A stretch of 24,955 nucleotides of DNA, from positions 1 through 24,955 of IMG/VR virus record IMGVR_UViG_3300006875_000150; one strand, given 5' to 3'. Shown piece by piece: positions 13,565-21,571 of the stretch. The position numbers and the translations under genes are program-made. Below the pieces are notes generated by a model. The model had not been told where the DNA came from. It worked only from the letters and a program-made list of their open reading frames with translations, and ran no database searches. Position 1 is the first letter of the stretch. Each line of letters begins with the position of its first letter. Origin of the DNA: a virus.

Positions 13565-13887
13565 AAATCGTTTCGGAACAGGAAGGCACTGAAATCGTTC
13601 AGAAGCCCAAGCCTCAGCCCAAGGTCAACACCTACTCGACCAAGCTCAGCGACGGGCGAGAGATCTTCATCCGCGAGATGACCGGTCGTGACCTCCTCTA
13701 CATGGAGAAGGATCTCGGTAAGTCGGGCGACATCGAGAAGGGCATGAAGATTATCGAGCGCCTAGTTGTCGGCACCGACAAGATCACCTATGACGAGGTC
13801 CTCGATCTCGGCGTGCGTGACTTCCGGAAGCTGAGTGACCTCGTCGCCCAGGCCAGCGGCACTGACGGGGATGAAGACCCAAACTGA
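13561..13887 (+). CDS. Tail assembly chaperone, short (G-like) form
   Basis: The ATG at 13561 overlaps the preceding stop (ATGA). The 108-aa product has the layout of tail assembly chaperones of the lambda gpG/Mu gp41 kind: a strand pair (NTYSTKLSDGREIFIREMTGRDLLYMEKDLG), a middle helix (EKGMKIIERLVVGTDKITYDEVLDLGVRDFRKLSDLVAQ) and an acidic end. The phrase REMTGRDLL...E closely resembles 'lREmtg.dEl' in that group. Such proteins coat the tape measure protein during tail assembly. A slippery heptamer sits directly before its TGA, so a fraction of ribosomes should continue into the downstream frame. Confidence 0.8.
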   Translation: MKIVSEQEGTEIVQKPKPQPKVNTYSTKLSDGREIFIREMTGRDLLYMEKDLGKSGDIEKGMKIIERLVVGTDKITYDEVLDLGVRDFRKLSDLVAQASGTDGDEDPN

Positions 13888-14309
13888 CGGTTAGGGACCG
13901 AGAGGACTTCACCTACGAGGTCTGGGTCGGTGAGAGGGGACCGGCGGAGTTCAGAGATCTGACACCGAAGGACTACTACTACATCCAGATCCTCAAGAAC
14001 GAGGGGGCATCTGACCAGGAAATGGCATTCTCCACCCTGCGTCGCCTCCTCCTTGACGAAGCCGGCCTTGAGCATTTCACCGTCAGCGAGACCCAGTCGA
14101 TCTTCAACTGGGGCATCACCAACCTCCTCGAAGGCAAGATCATGCCGGTCGAGAACTGGCTGACCAACGCATTCCACCTCTCGAAGGAACGGTGGGGCGA
14201 GTCGGTCGACTGGCTGGAAAGGCAACCGGTCCCAAAGATCCTTCTCATGATCGACATCGTGAACGATTTCGTGAAGAAACAGGAAGCCGAGATGAAGAAG
14301 AAGAAATGA
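13561..14309 (+). CDS. Tail assembly chaperone, -1 frameshift (GT-like) fusion
   Basis: A -1 slip at CCCAAAC (13878-13884) joins the 108-aa chaperone to a frame that is open from 13875 and ends in TGA at 14307-14309. This adds 141 residues for a 249-aa fusion. The extension begins LTVRDREDFTYEVWVGERG and continues with FRDLTPKDYYYIQILKNEG before the first in-frame ATG at 14022, so about 46 residues of clear coding sequence have no start of their own and can be reached only by frameshift. This matches the conserved G/GT (Mu 41/42) arrangement of dsDNA phage tails. The extension is helical with a Lys-rich end and overlaps the next gene as ATGA. No tape measure gene is adjacent, which is unusual. 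Confidence 0.8.
13878..13884 (+). other. -1 ribosomal slippery heptamer CCCAAAC
   Basis: In the zero frame it reads C CCA AAC followed directly by TGA. After a -1 slip it reads CCC AAA C, and translation continues CTG ACG GTT. It fits X XXY YYZ exactly and both tRNAs keep two matched bases. It is located precisely where the upstream frame ends and the downstream frame lacks a start. Confidence 0.85.
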
Positions 14310-14716
14310 TCGAGTTCAAGGTCAAAAACCTACCGACGATCAACTTCAACTGGTGGGCTCCCACACAGAAAGAGTGGGCTCCAGTCCTCTTGGAGGCTCA
14401 GAAGCCATTCTGGAAGGATGAGAAGAATCCCACAAGCGGTCGTCCCTGGCAGAAGCTATCTCCCGGCTACGCAGCCTGGAAGGATAAGCGATACCCCGGG
14501 CAGCCCATCCTCAGGGCGACCGGCAAGATGGAGGACACGGCCAAGATCGTGCCCTACCAGAGAGGTTTCGCCGTGGACACCACGTTCTACGGCCCGTACC
14601 ACCAGTTCGGAACCTCCAAAATGCCCGCCCGCCCGTGGGTCGGCATCCCACCAAAAGCGTTGGCCGCACTCGGTGCCATCGCCTTCAAGAACATCTTTTT
14701 CTCCAAACGGAAGTAA
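14306..14716 (+). CDS. Tail completion protein, Mu gpG / P2 gpS-like
   Basis: The ATG at 14306 overlaps the stop of the chaperone extension (ATGA). The 136-aa product matches the phage virion morphogenesis family in layout: GRPWQKLSPGYAAWK near residues 45-60, ILRATGKMEDTAKI where the family has 'iLr.tG.l..si', then YGPYHQFGTSKMPARPWVGIP (about 95-115) where the family has 'YA.iHQfG....ipaRpflG'. Proteins of this family finish the head-proximal end of the tail and are needed for head-tail joining. The next gene begins 2 nt after its TAA, within the same virion operon. Confidence 0.8.
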   Translation: MIEFKVKNLPTINFNWWAPTQKEWAPVLLEAQKPFWKDEKNPTSGRPWQKLSPGYAAWKDKRYPGQPILRATGKMEDTAKIVPYQRGFAVDTTFYGPYHQFGTSKMPARPWVGIPPKALAALGAIAFKNIFFSKRK

Positions 14717-14718
14717 CC

Positions 14719-15210
14719 ATGGCAACTCGCAAACGCCGCGCGCGCAACGAAGACGGCACCCTCAAGGGTGACAATCCCGCAACTCCTGATGTGAACGAAG
14801 CATGGGAAGACGCACCGGCTGCTGAGGAAGCAGCCCCTGAAGCCGCTGTCGAAGAAGCACCGGCACCTGAAGAAGCTCCCGCTGGTGAAAAACCTGCCGT
14901 GGAACCAGAGGCTCCTGTGGCGGTTGAGACACCTGAAGCTGCCGCTCCGGTGGACACAACTGCACTTGCTGAGATGCTGGCGGACAAGCGCAAGGACCCT
15001 GAGAACACGGCTCAACAGAAGGACGAAGGTCTGAAGCCGATGACTGAGGAGCGCCTGGCTGAGATTCGTGCCAGCGCCATCACCCCCGCCTCCGTGGAGA
15101 AGGCTGGTGTGGACCAGATCATTGCCGAAGCCGGCGTGGAGAAAACCCGCGGTCGTGAGATCGCTGCTCGCCTCATGTTCAACGCTCGTCGCAACGGCGG
15201 TTTCATCTGA
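14719..15210 (+). CDS. Ala/Glu/Pro-rich protein of unknown function
   Basis: The 163-aa product has three parts: a basic start (MATRKRRARNEDGTLKGDN), a low-complexity Ala/Glu/Pro/Val linker (about residues 30-82, with repeated EAPAPEE and PEA units) and a C-terminal, probably folded helical part. The last part contains EERLAEIRASAITPASVEKAG and EKTRGREIAARLMFNARRN, reminiscent of small helix-hinge-helix DNA- or protein-binding modules, though no family can be named. Small head or tail proteins with such linkers are common next to tail completion genes. The start is 2 nt after the previous stop, and the TGA overlaps the next ATG (TGATG), so it is part of the virion operon. Confidence 0.7.
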   Translation: MATRKRRARNEDGTLKGDNPATPDVNEAWEDAPAAEEAAPEAAVEEAPAPEEAPAGEKPAVEPEAPVAVETPEAAAPVDTTALAEMLADKRKDPENTAQQKDEGLKPMTEERLAEIRASAITPASVEKAGVDQIIAEAGVEKTRGREIAARLMFNARRNGGFI

Positions 15211-15578
15211 TGAACGTCACGATCACCTGGAATCCTGGAGACACTTGGAGGAAGCTTGGCTACCTCTACTACACGGACTCGCTGCAGTACCGCGCAGTTC
15301 TGGAACAGAATCCACAGTGGTCGGTGATGACGGAGCCCCCAATCGGGGCTTCCCTTCTGCTCGACGTCAACGAGGCCCGGCAGCTTTCCGCAACAGGAAA
15401 CCCGGGCTTCTTCGTGGACACGCCGGACGTGAACATGCAGGAGATGGTGTTCCCGTTCGAGTATCCCGAACAGTACTACGCCCAGGCGGCAAAATACAGC
15501 CTCTACTCCATTGTGAACTACAATGAGTTGAATGGCTACACCATGGACACACCGGAAGCCCTGACGGGCAACCGTTAA
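15210..15578 (+). CDS. Small tail protein, possibly LysM-like
   Basis: The 122-aa product starts at an ATG overlapping the previous stop (TGATG). Residues about 10-50 read TWRKLGYLYYTDSLQYRAVLEQNPQW followed by PPIGASLLL. This resembles the LysM pattern in phage tail gpX-type proteins (start with a helix, 'iL..NP', then 'p.G..l.lP'). The rest is Tyr- and Asn-rich without motif. If correct, it would bind the tail tube, tape measure or cell wall at the tail tip. The similarity is by eye and weak. It directly precedes the sheath gene, with a 142-nt gap. Confidence 0.65.
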   Translation: MNVTITWNPGDTWRKLGYLYYTDSLQYRAVLEQNPQWSVMTEPPIGASLLLDVNEARQLSATGNPGFFVDTPDVNMQEMVFPFEYPEQYYAQAAKYSLYSIVNYNELNGYTMDTPEALTGNR

Positions 15579-15720
15579 CGACCGCGCCGGAAACGGAGGA
15601 CAAAGCGGGCCGTCACTCAGAGACAGACCCCTGGCAGCGACTCTGCGGAGACCGTAGGCGGAACTTCCCCGAAGCCGTCATCGCCGCCCAGGCAAAGAAG
15701 GGACTTCTGACCATATTGAA
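15579..15720 (+). other. 142-nt gap before the sheath gene with a start-less open frame
   Basis: This is the longest non-coding gap in the window. It shows no terminator, no good -10 box and no Shine-Dalgarno sequence before the sheath ATG. One frame stays open from 15527 to the TAG at 15770-15772, across the whole gap, and reads like protein in places (RRNFPEAVIAAQAKKGLLTIL), but it has no ATG or GTG start and no slippery site connecting it to the upstream gene. It could be a decayed gene or chance in GC-rich DNA. Confidence 0.4.
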
Positions 15721-18700
15721 ATGGCAACTATCTCCTTTGGAGGCGCTCCTGGCGTCTACATCAACGAGGTAGCCGGACAGTCGGCTACCCCCGCTATTGC
15801 TCCCTTCTCGACCAACTACATGCTGGTTGAGGTGGAGCCCGATGTGCCCACCACACTGTTCCCCTTCAACACCCCCATCCAAGTCACCAATACTCGCGAG
15901 TATGTGCGACTGATCGGCGGTGTGATCCCCTCCACCAAGATCGAGCTGCTGTCCTACCAGTGTGTGGACGCATTCTTCGCTCAGTGCTACGTGGGCGACC
16001 TGCGCGTGATCCGCGTGGGCACTCCCTCCAACGTGGTGGAAGTGCAGCTGAACCCCTCCGGCTTCAAGACCAACGGTCTGGGTGTCTCCACCCCTCTGCA
16101 GGCTGGTGACACTGTTCACGCCCAACTGCTCATCAACGGCGCCCGTCTCGGCACCTTCACCAACAGCGGCACCTGGAAAGGTGTGCCCGTGGTGATTCCC
16201 GTGGACTACGTCGAGGGCAACTACGACAACAACAAGAAGATCGCCATCGCGATCCGTGATGCTGTTGCCGCCGCCATCACCACCGACCCCAACGTGTCGG
16301 CTGGCACCATCGTCCGTGACATCGGCGTGTGTCAGACTGCCAACAGCGAGTGTGCTTTCGAGTACCTGGCCGGTCGTGAGTTCAACGCTCCTGTGAGCGT
16401 GGTGCCTGAGAGCGAGCCTCCCAGCGACGGTGCTTACTACGTGTTCACTCTGAACACCTACACCGTGGGCCCTGTCATCCCTGACAGCACCAACACCAAC
16501 GAGCTGGTTGCTGACTACATCCAGTGCCTCCGCACCGCATTCGTGGATGAGGAGTCCCAGGGTTACCTGACCGCTCCTTGCGCCTTCGCCAAGTTCGGCC
16601 CCGAAGGTCGTCGCCTCATCGGCCAAGAGATGGCTTTCCAAGCCGAACTCAACAGCCACAAGTGGATGGCCATTGCTGACGCAGGTCCGTACCTGGTGAC
16701 CAGCATCCTCGAGTATGAGGACTTCCTGCAGCATCAGGCTGCTGCTCCTCTGGTGAATGGCCAGGAGTTCCTGGTTGGCAACAGCGTGTACGAGTGGGTG
16801 GCTGATGACACCGACTACCTGCAGCTGCGCTACACCCCGCTGAGCGCTTCTGAGTCTGACCCCTCCTACGCCGTCAACGGCTCGCAGAACCTGAACGTTC
16901 CTTTCGACCGTTTCCTGTCCCTGCGTGACAACGGCCAAATCACCTTCGCCACAAGCACCACACCTTCCTACGACCGTCCCGGTCTTCTGGACCTGGTGGG
17001 TGAGAGCTGGCCTTCCACCAAGGAAGCCGGCACCCCCGTGACCCTGAGTGACTGCCGCGGCGCACTGGCCGAGTTCGAGGGCCTGACAGTGTATGTGGTT
17101 CCCACCTACCTGACACCTGAGAACAAGACCTTCACCGGCTACATCTACTTCGCTGAGACCTATCCTCAGGCGATCACCGCCTACAACTGGATCATCAGCC
17201 AAGGTGGACTGGACGGCGACGGTACTCCTGAGTACCCCGGTGTTCACACCCTGCCCCCAGGCTGCATCCCCGTGGATGCCTCCAGCGGCAACGGCAACAT
17301 CGGCGACGCTGTGACCGGCGTGGTGATCACCAACCCTGGTACCGGCTACAACGCTGGTGACGAGCCGATCGTGACTTTCCCCGCTCCTGCTGCTGCAGGG
17401 GGTGTGACAGCCACCGGTATCGCTATTTTGGGTGACACCGGCAACATCGACGAAGCAGTGGTCGACACCGCCGGTTCTGGCTACACCAACGTTCCGACAG
17501 TGAACGTGGTGCCTCTCGCTGGCGACCCCGGTTCCGGCGGCGTGGTGACAGCTTCCCTCGCAACTGTGGGTGGCAACATCGCCAAGCTGACCCTGACTGA
17601 TGGCGGTTCCGGCTACGAGAGCGCTCCGTCTGTGGCCATCTCGGCTCCTGCCGGCGCTGGTGGCGTGGCTGCAACTGCAACCGCAACTCTGGCTCCCGCT
17701 GGCACCATCAAGACCCTGACCCTGGGCAACCCTGGTCAGAACTACATCGCCGCTCCTTCCGTCAGCTTCTCTGGCTCCGGAACTCTGGCAAGTGCGACCG
17801 CAACTCTGGCCACCACTGGTGGTGCGGCTGTGGGCATCGGCACTTTCGGCGGTGGGTCCCTTTATCAGGCCGTTCCGACTGTGGCCCTCCCCTCCGGTAC
17901 AACCGGTGTGGGCGCTACCTTCTCTGCCACTCTGGCAGTGACTGGCGGACTGGCCGCTGTGAACGTGACCAACGGTGGCGCTGGTTACACTCTGCCTCCT
18001 GTCGTGAATGTGAGCGGTGACGGCACCCTCGCTGCTGCGACTGCCGTTCTCGGCGCCGAAGGCAAGGCTGTGAACGTGACTGCCGCTGGCGAAGTCGCTG
18101 TTGGCCCTGGTCTGGTTGGAACCATCACCATCGCTGGTGCTGGCTCTGAGACCGACATCGTCATCGACTACTCGACCGCAGTGGACTTTACCGCTGGGTT
18201 CTCCATCGGTGCTGCCGGCTCTGGTTGGACTCAAGCCAACCTGACTGCCGCTCTGGCTGGTTCCTACGGAACCGTGACCGACTCGGCCCCTGGCACTTGG
18301 TTCACACCTCCGGTCCTGACCATCACCCTGGGCTTCCCTGTGGCTTCGGTCAGCGTGACTGCCAACGGTTCGGGCTACACTTCCTTCGGCATTGGTTTCA
18401 CCAACGCTGTGGGTGACAGCACTGGCGGCGCTGCTGCTGCTTCCGGTGTTCTGGGTCGTGCCCTGGCCGCCATCAACGTGGTGACTCCAGGTTCTGGCTA
18501 CACCTCCAGCGATGCCAACGTGCTGCAGATCACACCTGCTGCCGGTGACACCACTGGTGACGGTGCTGCGGGCGTCGTGCTCTACGGCTTCCCTCTCGCT
18601 TCTGTCAACCTGACAAACAGCGGTACTGGCTACGACGAAGCCACCCTGGTGAACCTGGTGAACGCCCCTGGCGACACCTACGGTTCTGGCGCTGCCCTGT

Positions 18701-20880
18701 CCTACGTGATCGGTCGCGCTGTGGCCTCCGTGGCCCTGACCACACAAGGCTCCGGCTACGCTACAAGCGATGCCGTGACCGTCACATTCTCCGACGGCAA
18801 CCCCGCTGTTGCTGCTGCTGCCACCGCGACCAAGGGCTTCCCTGTGTCGAGCGTGAGCATCGTGGATCGTGGTGCTGGCTATCTGGCCACCCCTCTCCTG
18901 CAGTTCGTCCCCTCCCCTCTGGATTCGGGCAACACCATTGTCGCTGCTACAGGTCATGCTGAGCTCGGCTTCGGTGTGGTGGATGTGGAGATCACCAACG
19001 CTGGTTCCGGCTACTCGGCGGCTGACATGCCTCTGACCCTGACCTTCAGCGGTGGTACGCCCATCGTTCCTGCTGCTGGCTACGCCTCGCTGCAGTCGAA
19101 GGGAACCGGCATCCTGTCCTACGAGACACCCGCCTGGGACATTTACGTCGAGATCGACGGTCAGACCTCTGACCTTATCCTGAACGGCACCAACCAAGTG
19201 CTGGATCTGAACACTCTGCACCTGCCCGGATCGCTCCAGGACAGCACAGAGAACTTCCAGCTGGCACAGTTCACTCGGACCTTCGCCGAGACAAACATCA
19301 CCAAGCTCGATCCCTCCGTGTCTTCGAGCCCGGCTGTGTTCAACTGTCTCAATCACGGTCTGAACAACGGCGGCATCGTCTACTTCACTGCCCCTCTGAC
19401 CAAGATCGGCGGTGGCACACTGGTGAACGCCTCCACTTCGCAGGCTTCTGTGAAGTACTACGTGAACGTGATCAACGGTAACCAGTTCATGCTGGCGACC
19501 ACACTGACCAACCTCAACAGCCGGATCTTCATTCCTTATCCGAATGGCGGTCTCACAGCTGGTCAGACCACGCTCTCGTACAGCACCCTGCTGATCGCTC
19601 CCGAGAACACCAGCCTCTACAACAACGAGGGTCTGGTGAACCTGATCCGCGGTCGGAAGTACGGCTTCAACACGTACAACGTGATGCCGACCTTCTATCC
19701 AGCGAACCTGGATCCCCTGTCCGGTCCTGCCGGCCAAGGCGACACCCACACACTCGGTTTCTACCGTGTGGAGAGCCAGCCCGACGCGAAGTACTACTCC
19801 GCCTACGGTGAGTTCGACGCTGGCTATCCGAACCCGGACAACGCTGGATTCCTCGGAGACCTCGTCCTGGCTTCCCAGGACACTGTGAGCTTCTTCTGCG
19901 TGCCCCTGGTCGCCCAGGAGCGTGCTACCGAGGCTTACATCACCCCGACCTACACAGACGGCACTGGCACAAAGGTCGTGCTGTGGGGTGCTTCTCTGAC
20001 TCTGCGCTACACTGCCTACAAGGAGGCTCCGTCCAACCTGTGGCGCTTCAACGCAGTTACTTCCGAGGAGCTGGTGGACTACGCTCTGCGTGGTACCTTC
20101 AACGAAGGCGTGCCTGCTGCCGTTCTGCTCGCGACTGGCATCGACGATGCCCAGAAGCTGCTCGAGGACAGCCAGCAGTACTACAACCCCCGTGGCTTCA
20201 TCGCCTACTACGGTTCGTACCTCAAGAACGCCTCCGGCGCTTGGATTCCTCCGAGCCCCTACGTCACCGGTGTGGCCATCCGCCGCTACCGCAGCGAGGG
20301 CTTCCAGTATCCACCTGCTGGTGTCAAGTTCCCCCTCAACGGTGTGTCCGCTGTTCAGATTCCGATCAACAGCACCCAGCAAGACATTCTCAACCCACGT
20401 GGTTGCAACGTCTGCCGCACACTGCCTGGATACGGTGCTACCGTGTTCATCTGGGGTGGTCGTACTCGCATCAACCAGGACGACGCCGAGCAGCGCCTGT
20501 TCCAGTTCGTGAACACTCGCGTGATCATGAACGTGGTGTACGGTTCGCTCCGCCGCGCCTTCGACAGCCAGATCTTCAACGTGATCGACGGTTTCGGCCT
20601 CGTTTACAACAAGATCATCTCCATCGGCAACAGCATCCTCAACGAGCTGTATGTCCGCGGAGCGCTGTTCGGTGCTAAGCCGGGTCAAGCCTTCCAGGTG
20701 ATCTGCGACGAGCGCATCCAGACTCCGGCAGCGCTGGAGAATGGCATCGTTCACGCCAAGGTGTTCGTGGTTCCGGTGCCAACACTGGAGCGCATCGAAG
20801 TCGACCTCATCCGTGTGGCCATCGGCAACATGCAGAACGAGCTCGACGCACTGGGCGTGGGCCAAGACAACTCCATCTGA
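15721..20880 (+). CDS. Giant contractile tail sheath protein with inserted repeat domain
   Basis: At 1719 aa this is several times longer than usual sheath proteins (roughly 400-700 aa). The N-terminus has the sheath signature GGAPGVYINEV (residues 7-17) followed by TREYVRLIGGV and a strand-rich region. The conserved C-terminal sheath domain is clear from about residue 1450: NPRGFIAYYGSYLKN (near 1490), PSPYVTGVAIRRY, NGVSAVQIPI, WGGRTRI, FQFVNTRVIMNVVYGSLRRAFD, and a final strand ending in VDLIRVAIGNMQNEL. Between them, residues about 525-1115 hold twelve GSGY-type repeats plus further insert sequence to about 1300. The sheath forms the contractile tail sleeve; the inserts should project from the tail surface. 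No RBS or promoter is visible at the ATG. The next gene overlaps as TGATG. No tail tube gene follows, unlike most myoviruses. Confidence 0.92.
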   Translation: MATISFGGAPGVYINEVAGQSATPAIAPFSTNYMLVEVEPDVPTTLFPFNTPIQVTNTREYVRLIGGVIPSTKIELLSYQCVDAFFAQCYVGDLRVIRVGTPSNVVEVQLNPSGFKTNGLGVSTPLQAGDTVHAQLLINGARLGTFTNSGTWKGVPVVIPVDYVEGNYDNNKKIAIAIRDAVAAAITTDPNVSAGTIVRDIGVCQTANSECAFEYLAGREFNAPVSVVPESEPPSDGAYYVFTLNTYTVGPVIPDSTNTNELVADYIQCLRTAFVDEESQGYLTAPCAFAKFGPEGRRLIGQEMAFQAELNSHKWMAIADAGPYLVTSILEYEDFLQHQAAAPLVNGQEFLVGNSVYEWVADDTDYLQLRYTPLSASESDPSYAVNGSQNLNVPFDRFLSLRDNGQITFATSTTPSYDRPGLLDLVGESWPSTKEAGTPVTLSDCRGALAEFEGLTVYVVPTYLTPENKTFTGYIYFAETYPQAITAYNWIISQGGLDGDGTPEYPGVHTLPPGCIPVDASSGNGNIGDAVTGVVITNPGTGYNAGDEPIVTFPAPAAAGGVTATGIAILGDTGNIDEAVVDTAGSGYTNVPTVNVVPLAGDPGSGGVVTASLATVGGNIAKLTLTDGGSGYESAPSVAISAPAGAGGVAATATATLAPAGTIKTLTLGNPGQNYIAAPSVSFSGSGTLASATATLATTGGAAVGIGTFGGGSLYQAVPTVALPSGTTGVGATFSATLAVTGGLAAVNVTNGGAGYTLPPVVNVSGDGTLAAATAVLGAEGKAVNVTAAGEVAVGPGLVGTITIAGAGSETDIVIDYSTAVDFTAGFSIGAAGSGWTQANLTAALAGSYGTVTDSAPGTWFTPPVLTITLGFPVASVSVTANGSGYTSFGIGFTNAVGDSTGGAAAASGVLGRALAAINVVTPGSGYTSSDANVLQITPAAGDTTGDGAAGVVLYGFPLASVNLTNSGTGYDEATLVNLVNAPGDTYGSGAALSYVIGRAVASVALTTQGSGYATSDAVTVTFSDGNPAVAAAATATKGFPVSSVSIVDRGAGYLATPLLQFVPSPLDSGNTIVAATGHAELGFGVVDVEITNAGSGYSAADMPLTLTFSGGTPIVPAAGYASLQSKGTGILSYETPAWDIYVEIDGQTSDLILNGTNQVLDLNTLHLPGSLQDSTENFQLAQFTRTFAETNITKLDPSVSSSPAVFNCLNHGLNNGGIVYFTAPLTKIGGGTLVNASTSQASVKYYVNVINGNQFMLATTLTNLNSRIFIPYPNGGLTAGQTTLSYSTLLIAPENTSLYNNEGLVNLIRGRKYGFNTYNVMPTFYPANLDPLSGPAGQGDTHTLGFYRVESQPDAKYYSAYGEFDAGYPNPDNAGFLGDLVLASQDTVSFFCVPLVAQERATEAYITPTYTDGTGTKVVLWGASLTLRYTAYKEAPSNLWRFNAVTSEELVDYALRGTFNEGVPAAVLLATGIDDAQKLLEDSQQYYNPRGFIAYYGSYLKNASGAWIPPSPYVTGVAIRRYRSEGFQYPPAGVKFPLNGVSAVQIPINSTQQDILNPRGCNVCRTLPGYGATVFIWGGRTRINQDDAEQRLFQFVNTRVIMNVVYGSLRRAFDSQIFNVIDGFGLVYNKIISIGNSILNELYVRGALFGAKPGQAFQVICDERIQTPAALENGIVHAKVFVVPVPTLERIEVDLIRVAIGNMQNELDALGVGQDNSI
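17300..19090 (+). repeat. About twelve tandem GSGY-type protein repeats inside the sheath
   Basis: Each unit is about 40-45 aa: a strand such as VTVTNGG, then G[ST]GY, a short loop, a strand, a Gly/Ala-rich turn (often GGVTATA-like), and a closing strand. Cores lie between residues 540 (GTGY) and 1095 (GSGY). Units 1-6 and 7-12 form two blocks separated by about 80 non-repeat residues. In units 8-12 the linker alternates FP and RA/FG before the strand, which suggests recent pairwise duplication. Function unknown; presumably surface display. Confidence 0.8.
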
Positions 20881-21203
20881 TGAGACGGGAATCCATGACG
20901 AAACGCCTACTGGTCGACGTCGAGGATTCCCTCCATTCGAAACTCAAACAACGGGCAGCGCTGGAGGGTGTTTCTATGAACGCCCTCTGCGCTCGCCTCC
21001 TTGAAGAGTCCGAAGAAAGGGAACCTGCGACTCAAATCGAACCAGCCAACGAGCTGTTCGAACCAATGCTTTACGCTACACTCCCCCTGAATCTCCTCCG
21101 AGAGGAGCTGCAGAGAGTGGCAAATACGAAGATGGAGAGCCAGGAAAAGCGCTCCCGTCTGTTGAAGATCAACTTCGAGATGGCCAAAAGGTATCGTAGA
21201 TGA
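20880..21203 (+). CDS. Ribbon-helix-helix (Arc/HicB-type) small protein
   Basis: Residues about 6-43 (TKRLLVDVEDSLHSKLKQRA followed by ALEGVSMNALCARLLEE) fit a ribbon-helix-helix fold: one strand, a helix, a short turn with the typical GVSMNAL, and a second helix. This fold is mostly used by DNA-binding repressors and antitoxins. The C-terminal 60 residues are helical and charged. The start is either ATG 20880 (TGATG overlap with the sheath stop) or ATG 20895, which has a weak GGGA upstream. The gene sits between sheath and gp25-like genes, where a tube or baseplate gene would be expected, so it could be a late regulator or a virion protein that reuses the fold. The stop overlaps the next ATG (ATGA). 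Confidence 0.75.
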   Translation: MRRESMTKRLLVDVEDSLHSKLKQRAALEGVSMNALCARLLEESEEREPATQIEPANELFEPMLYATLPLNLLREELQRVANTKMESQEKRSRLLKINFEMAKRYRR

Positions 21204-21571
21204 GTGTCAATCCTCTCAGCCCTCGCATCCAGGGGATTAGCTATCCCCTCCAAATCAAAAACGGAACACTCGCCACATCGCGTGACCTAGATCTAGTTAC
21301 CGAGCACGTGATTTCAGTGGTGCAGACTCGCTGGTACGAGCGAGTGATGAGAGCGAACTACGGCACAGACGACTACATCTTCGAGGTCCTCAATCCCCCT
21401 CTCATCAACGCCCAGATCCAGAAGGCGGTACAGGAGAATGTGCCCGAACTGGACGCGGTGGTGGTCAATGGGGACTGGGTTGCCGGCGACGCCGGATTCT
21501 ACCGCCTCATCATCACATACTACATCGACGGGGCACCGCAGCCTCCACTCTCCTTCACTCTGAGCTTCTGA
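21200..21571 (+). CDS. Baseplate wedge protein, gp25/GPW-like
   Basis: The 123-aa product matches the gp25/GpW family in size and layout: GISYPLQIKNG near the start ('G..yPf....G.l'), DLDLVTEHVISVVQTRWYERVMRANYGT (residues about 29-56, the hallmark 'I...I..iL.T..gER.mrp.yG'), and a C-terminal strand pair. This is a conserved baseplate wedge component of contractile tails that initiates sheath polymerisation on the baseplate. Both ends overlap neighbours (ATGA upstream; TGATG with the portal gene). The assignment is firm. Confidence 0.9.
   Translation: MSVNPLSPRIQGISYPLQIKNGTLATSRDLDLVTEHVISVVQTRWYERVMRANYGTDDYIFEVLNPPLINAQIQKAVQENVPELDAVVVNGDWVAGDAGFYRLIITYYIDGAPQPPLSFTLSF

Noticed and set aside
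14022-14309. A stand-alone 95-aa gene starting at ATG 14022
   Set aside because: The same frame is open and protein-like for about 46 codons upstream, back to the slippery site, and no ribosome binding site precedes 14022. The frameshift fusion explains it better.
15543-15578. A second programmed frameshift at the end of the LysM-like gene
   Set aside because: The downstream frame is open, but no X XXY YYZ heptamer or other slip-prone sequence precedes the stop.
15613-20865. A 1750-codon open frame on the minus strand covering the whole sheath gene
   Set aside because: It is codon-aligned with the sheath gene, so its stops would arise only from TTA, CTA or TCA codons, which this gene avoids. 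The sense strand has clear sheath homology; the antisense product is low-complexity and meaningless.
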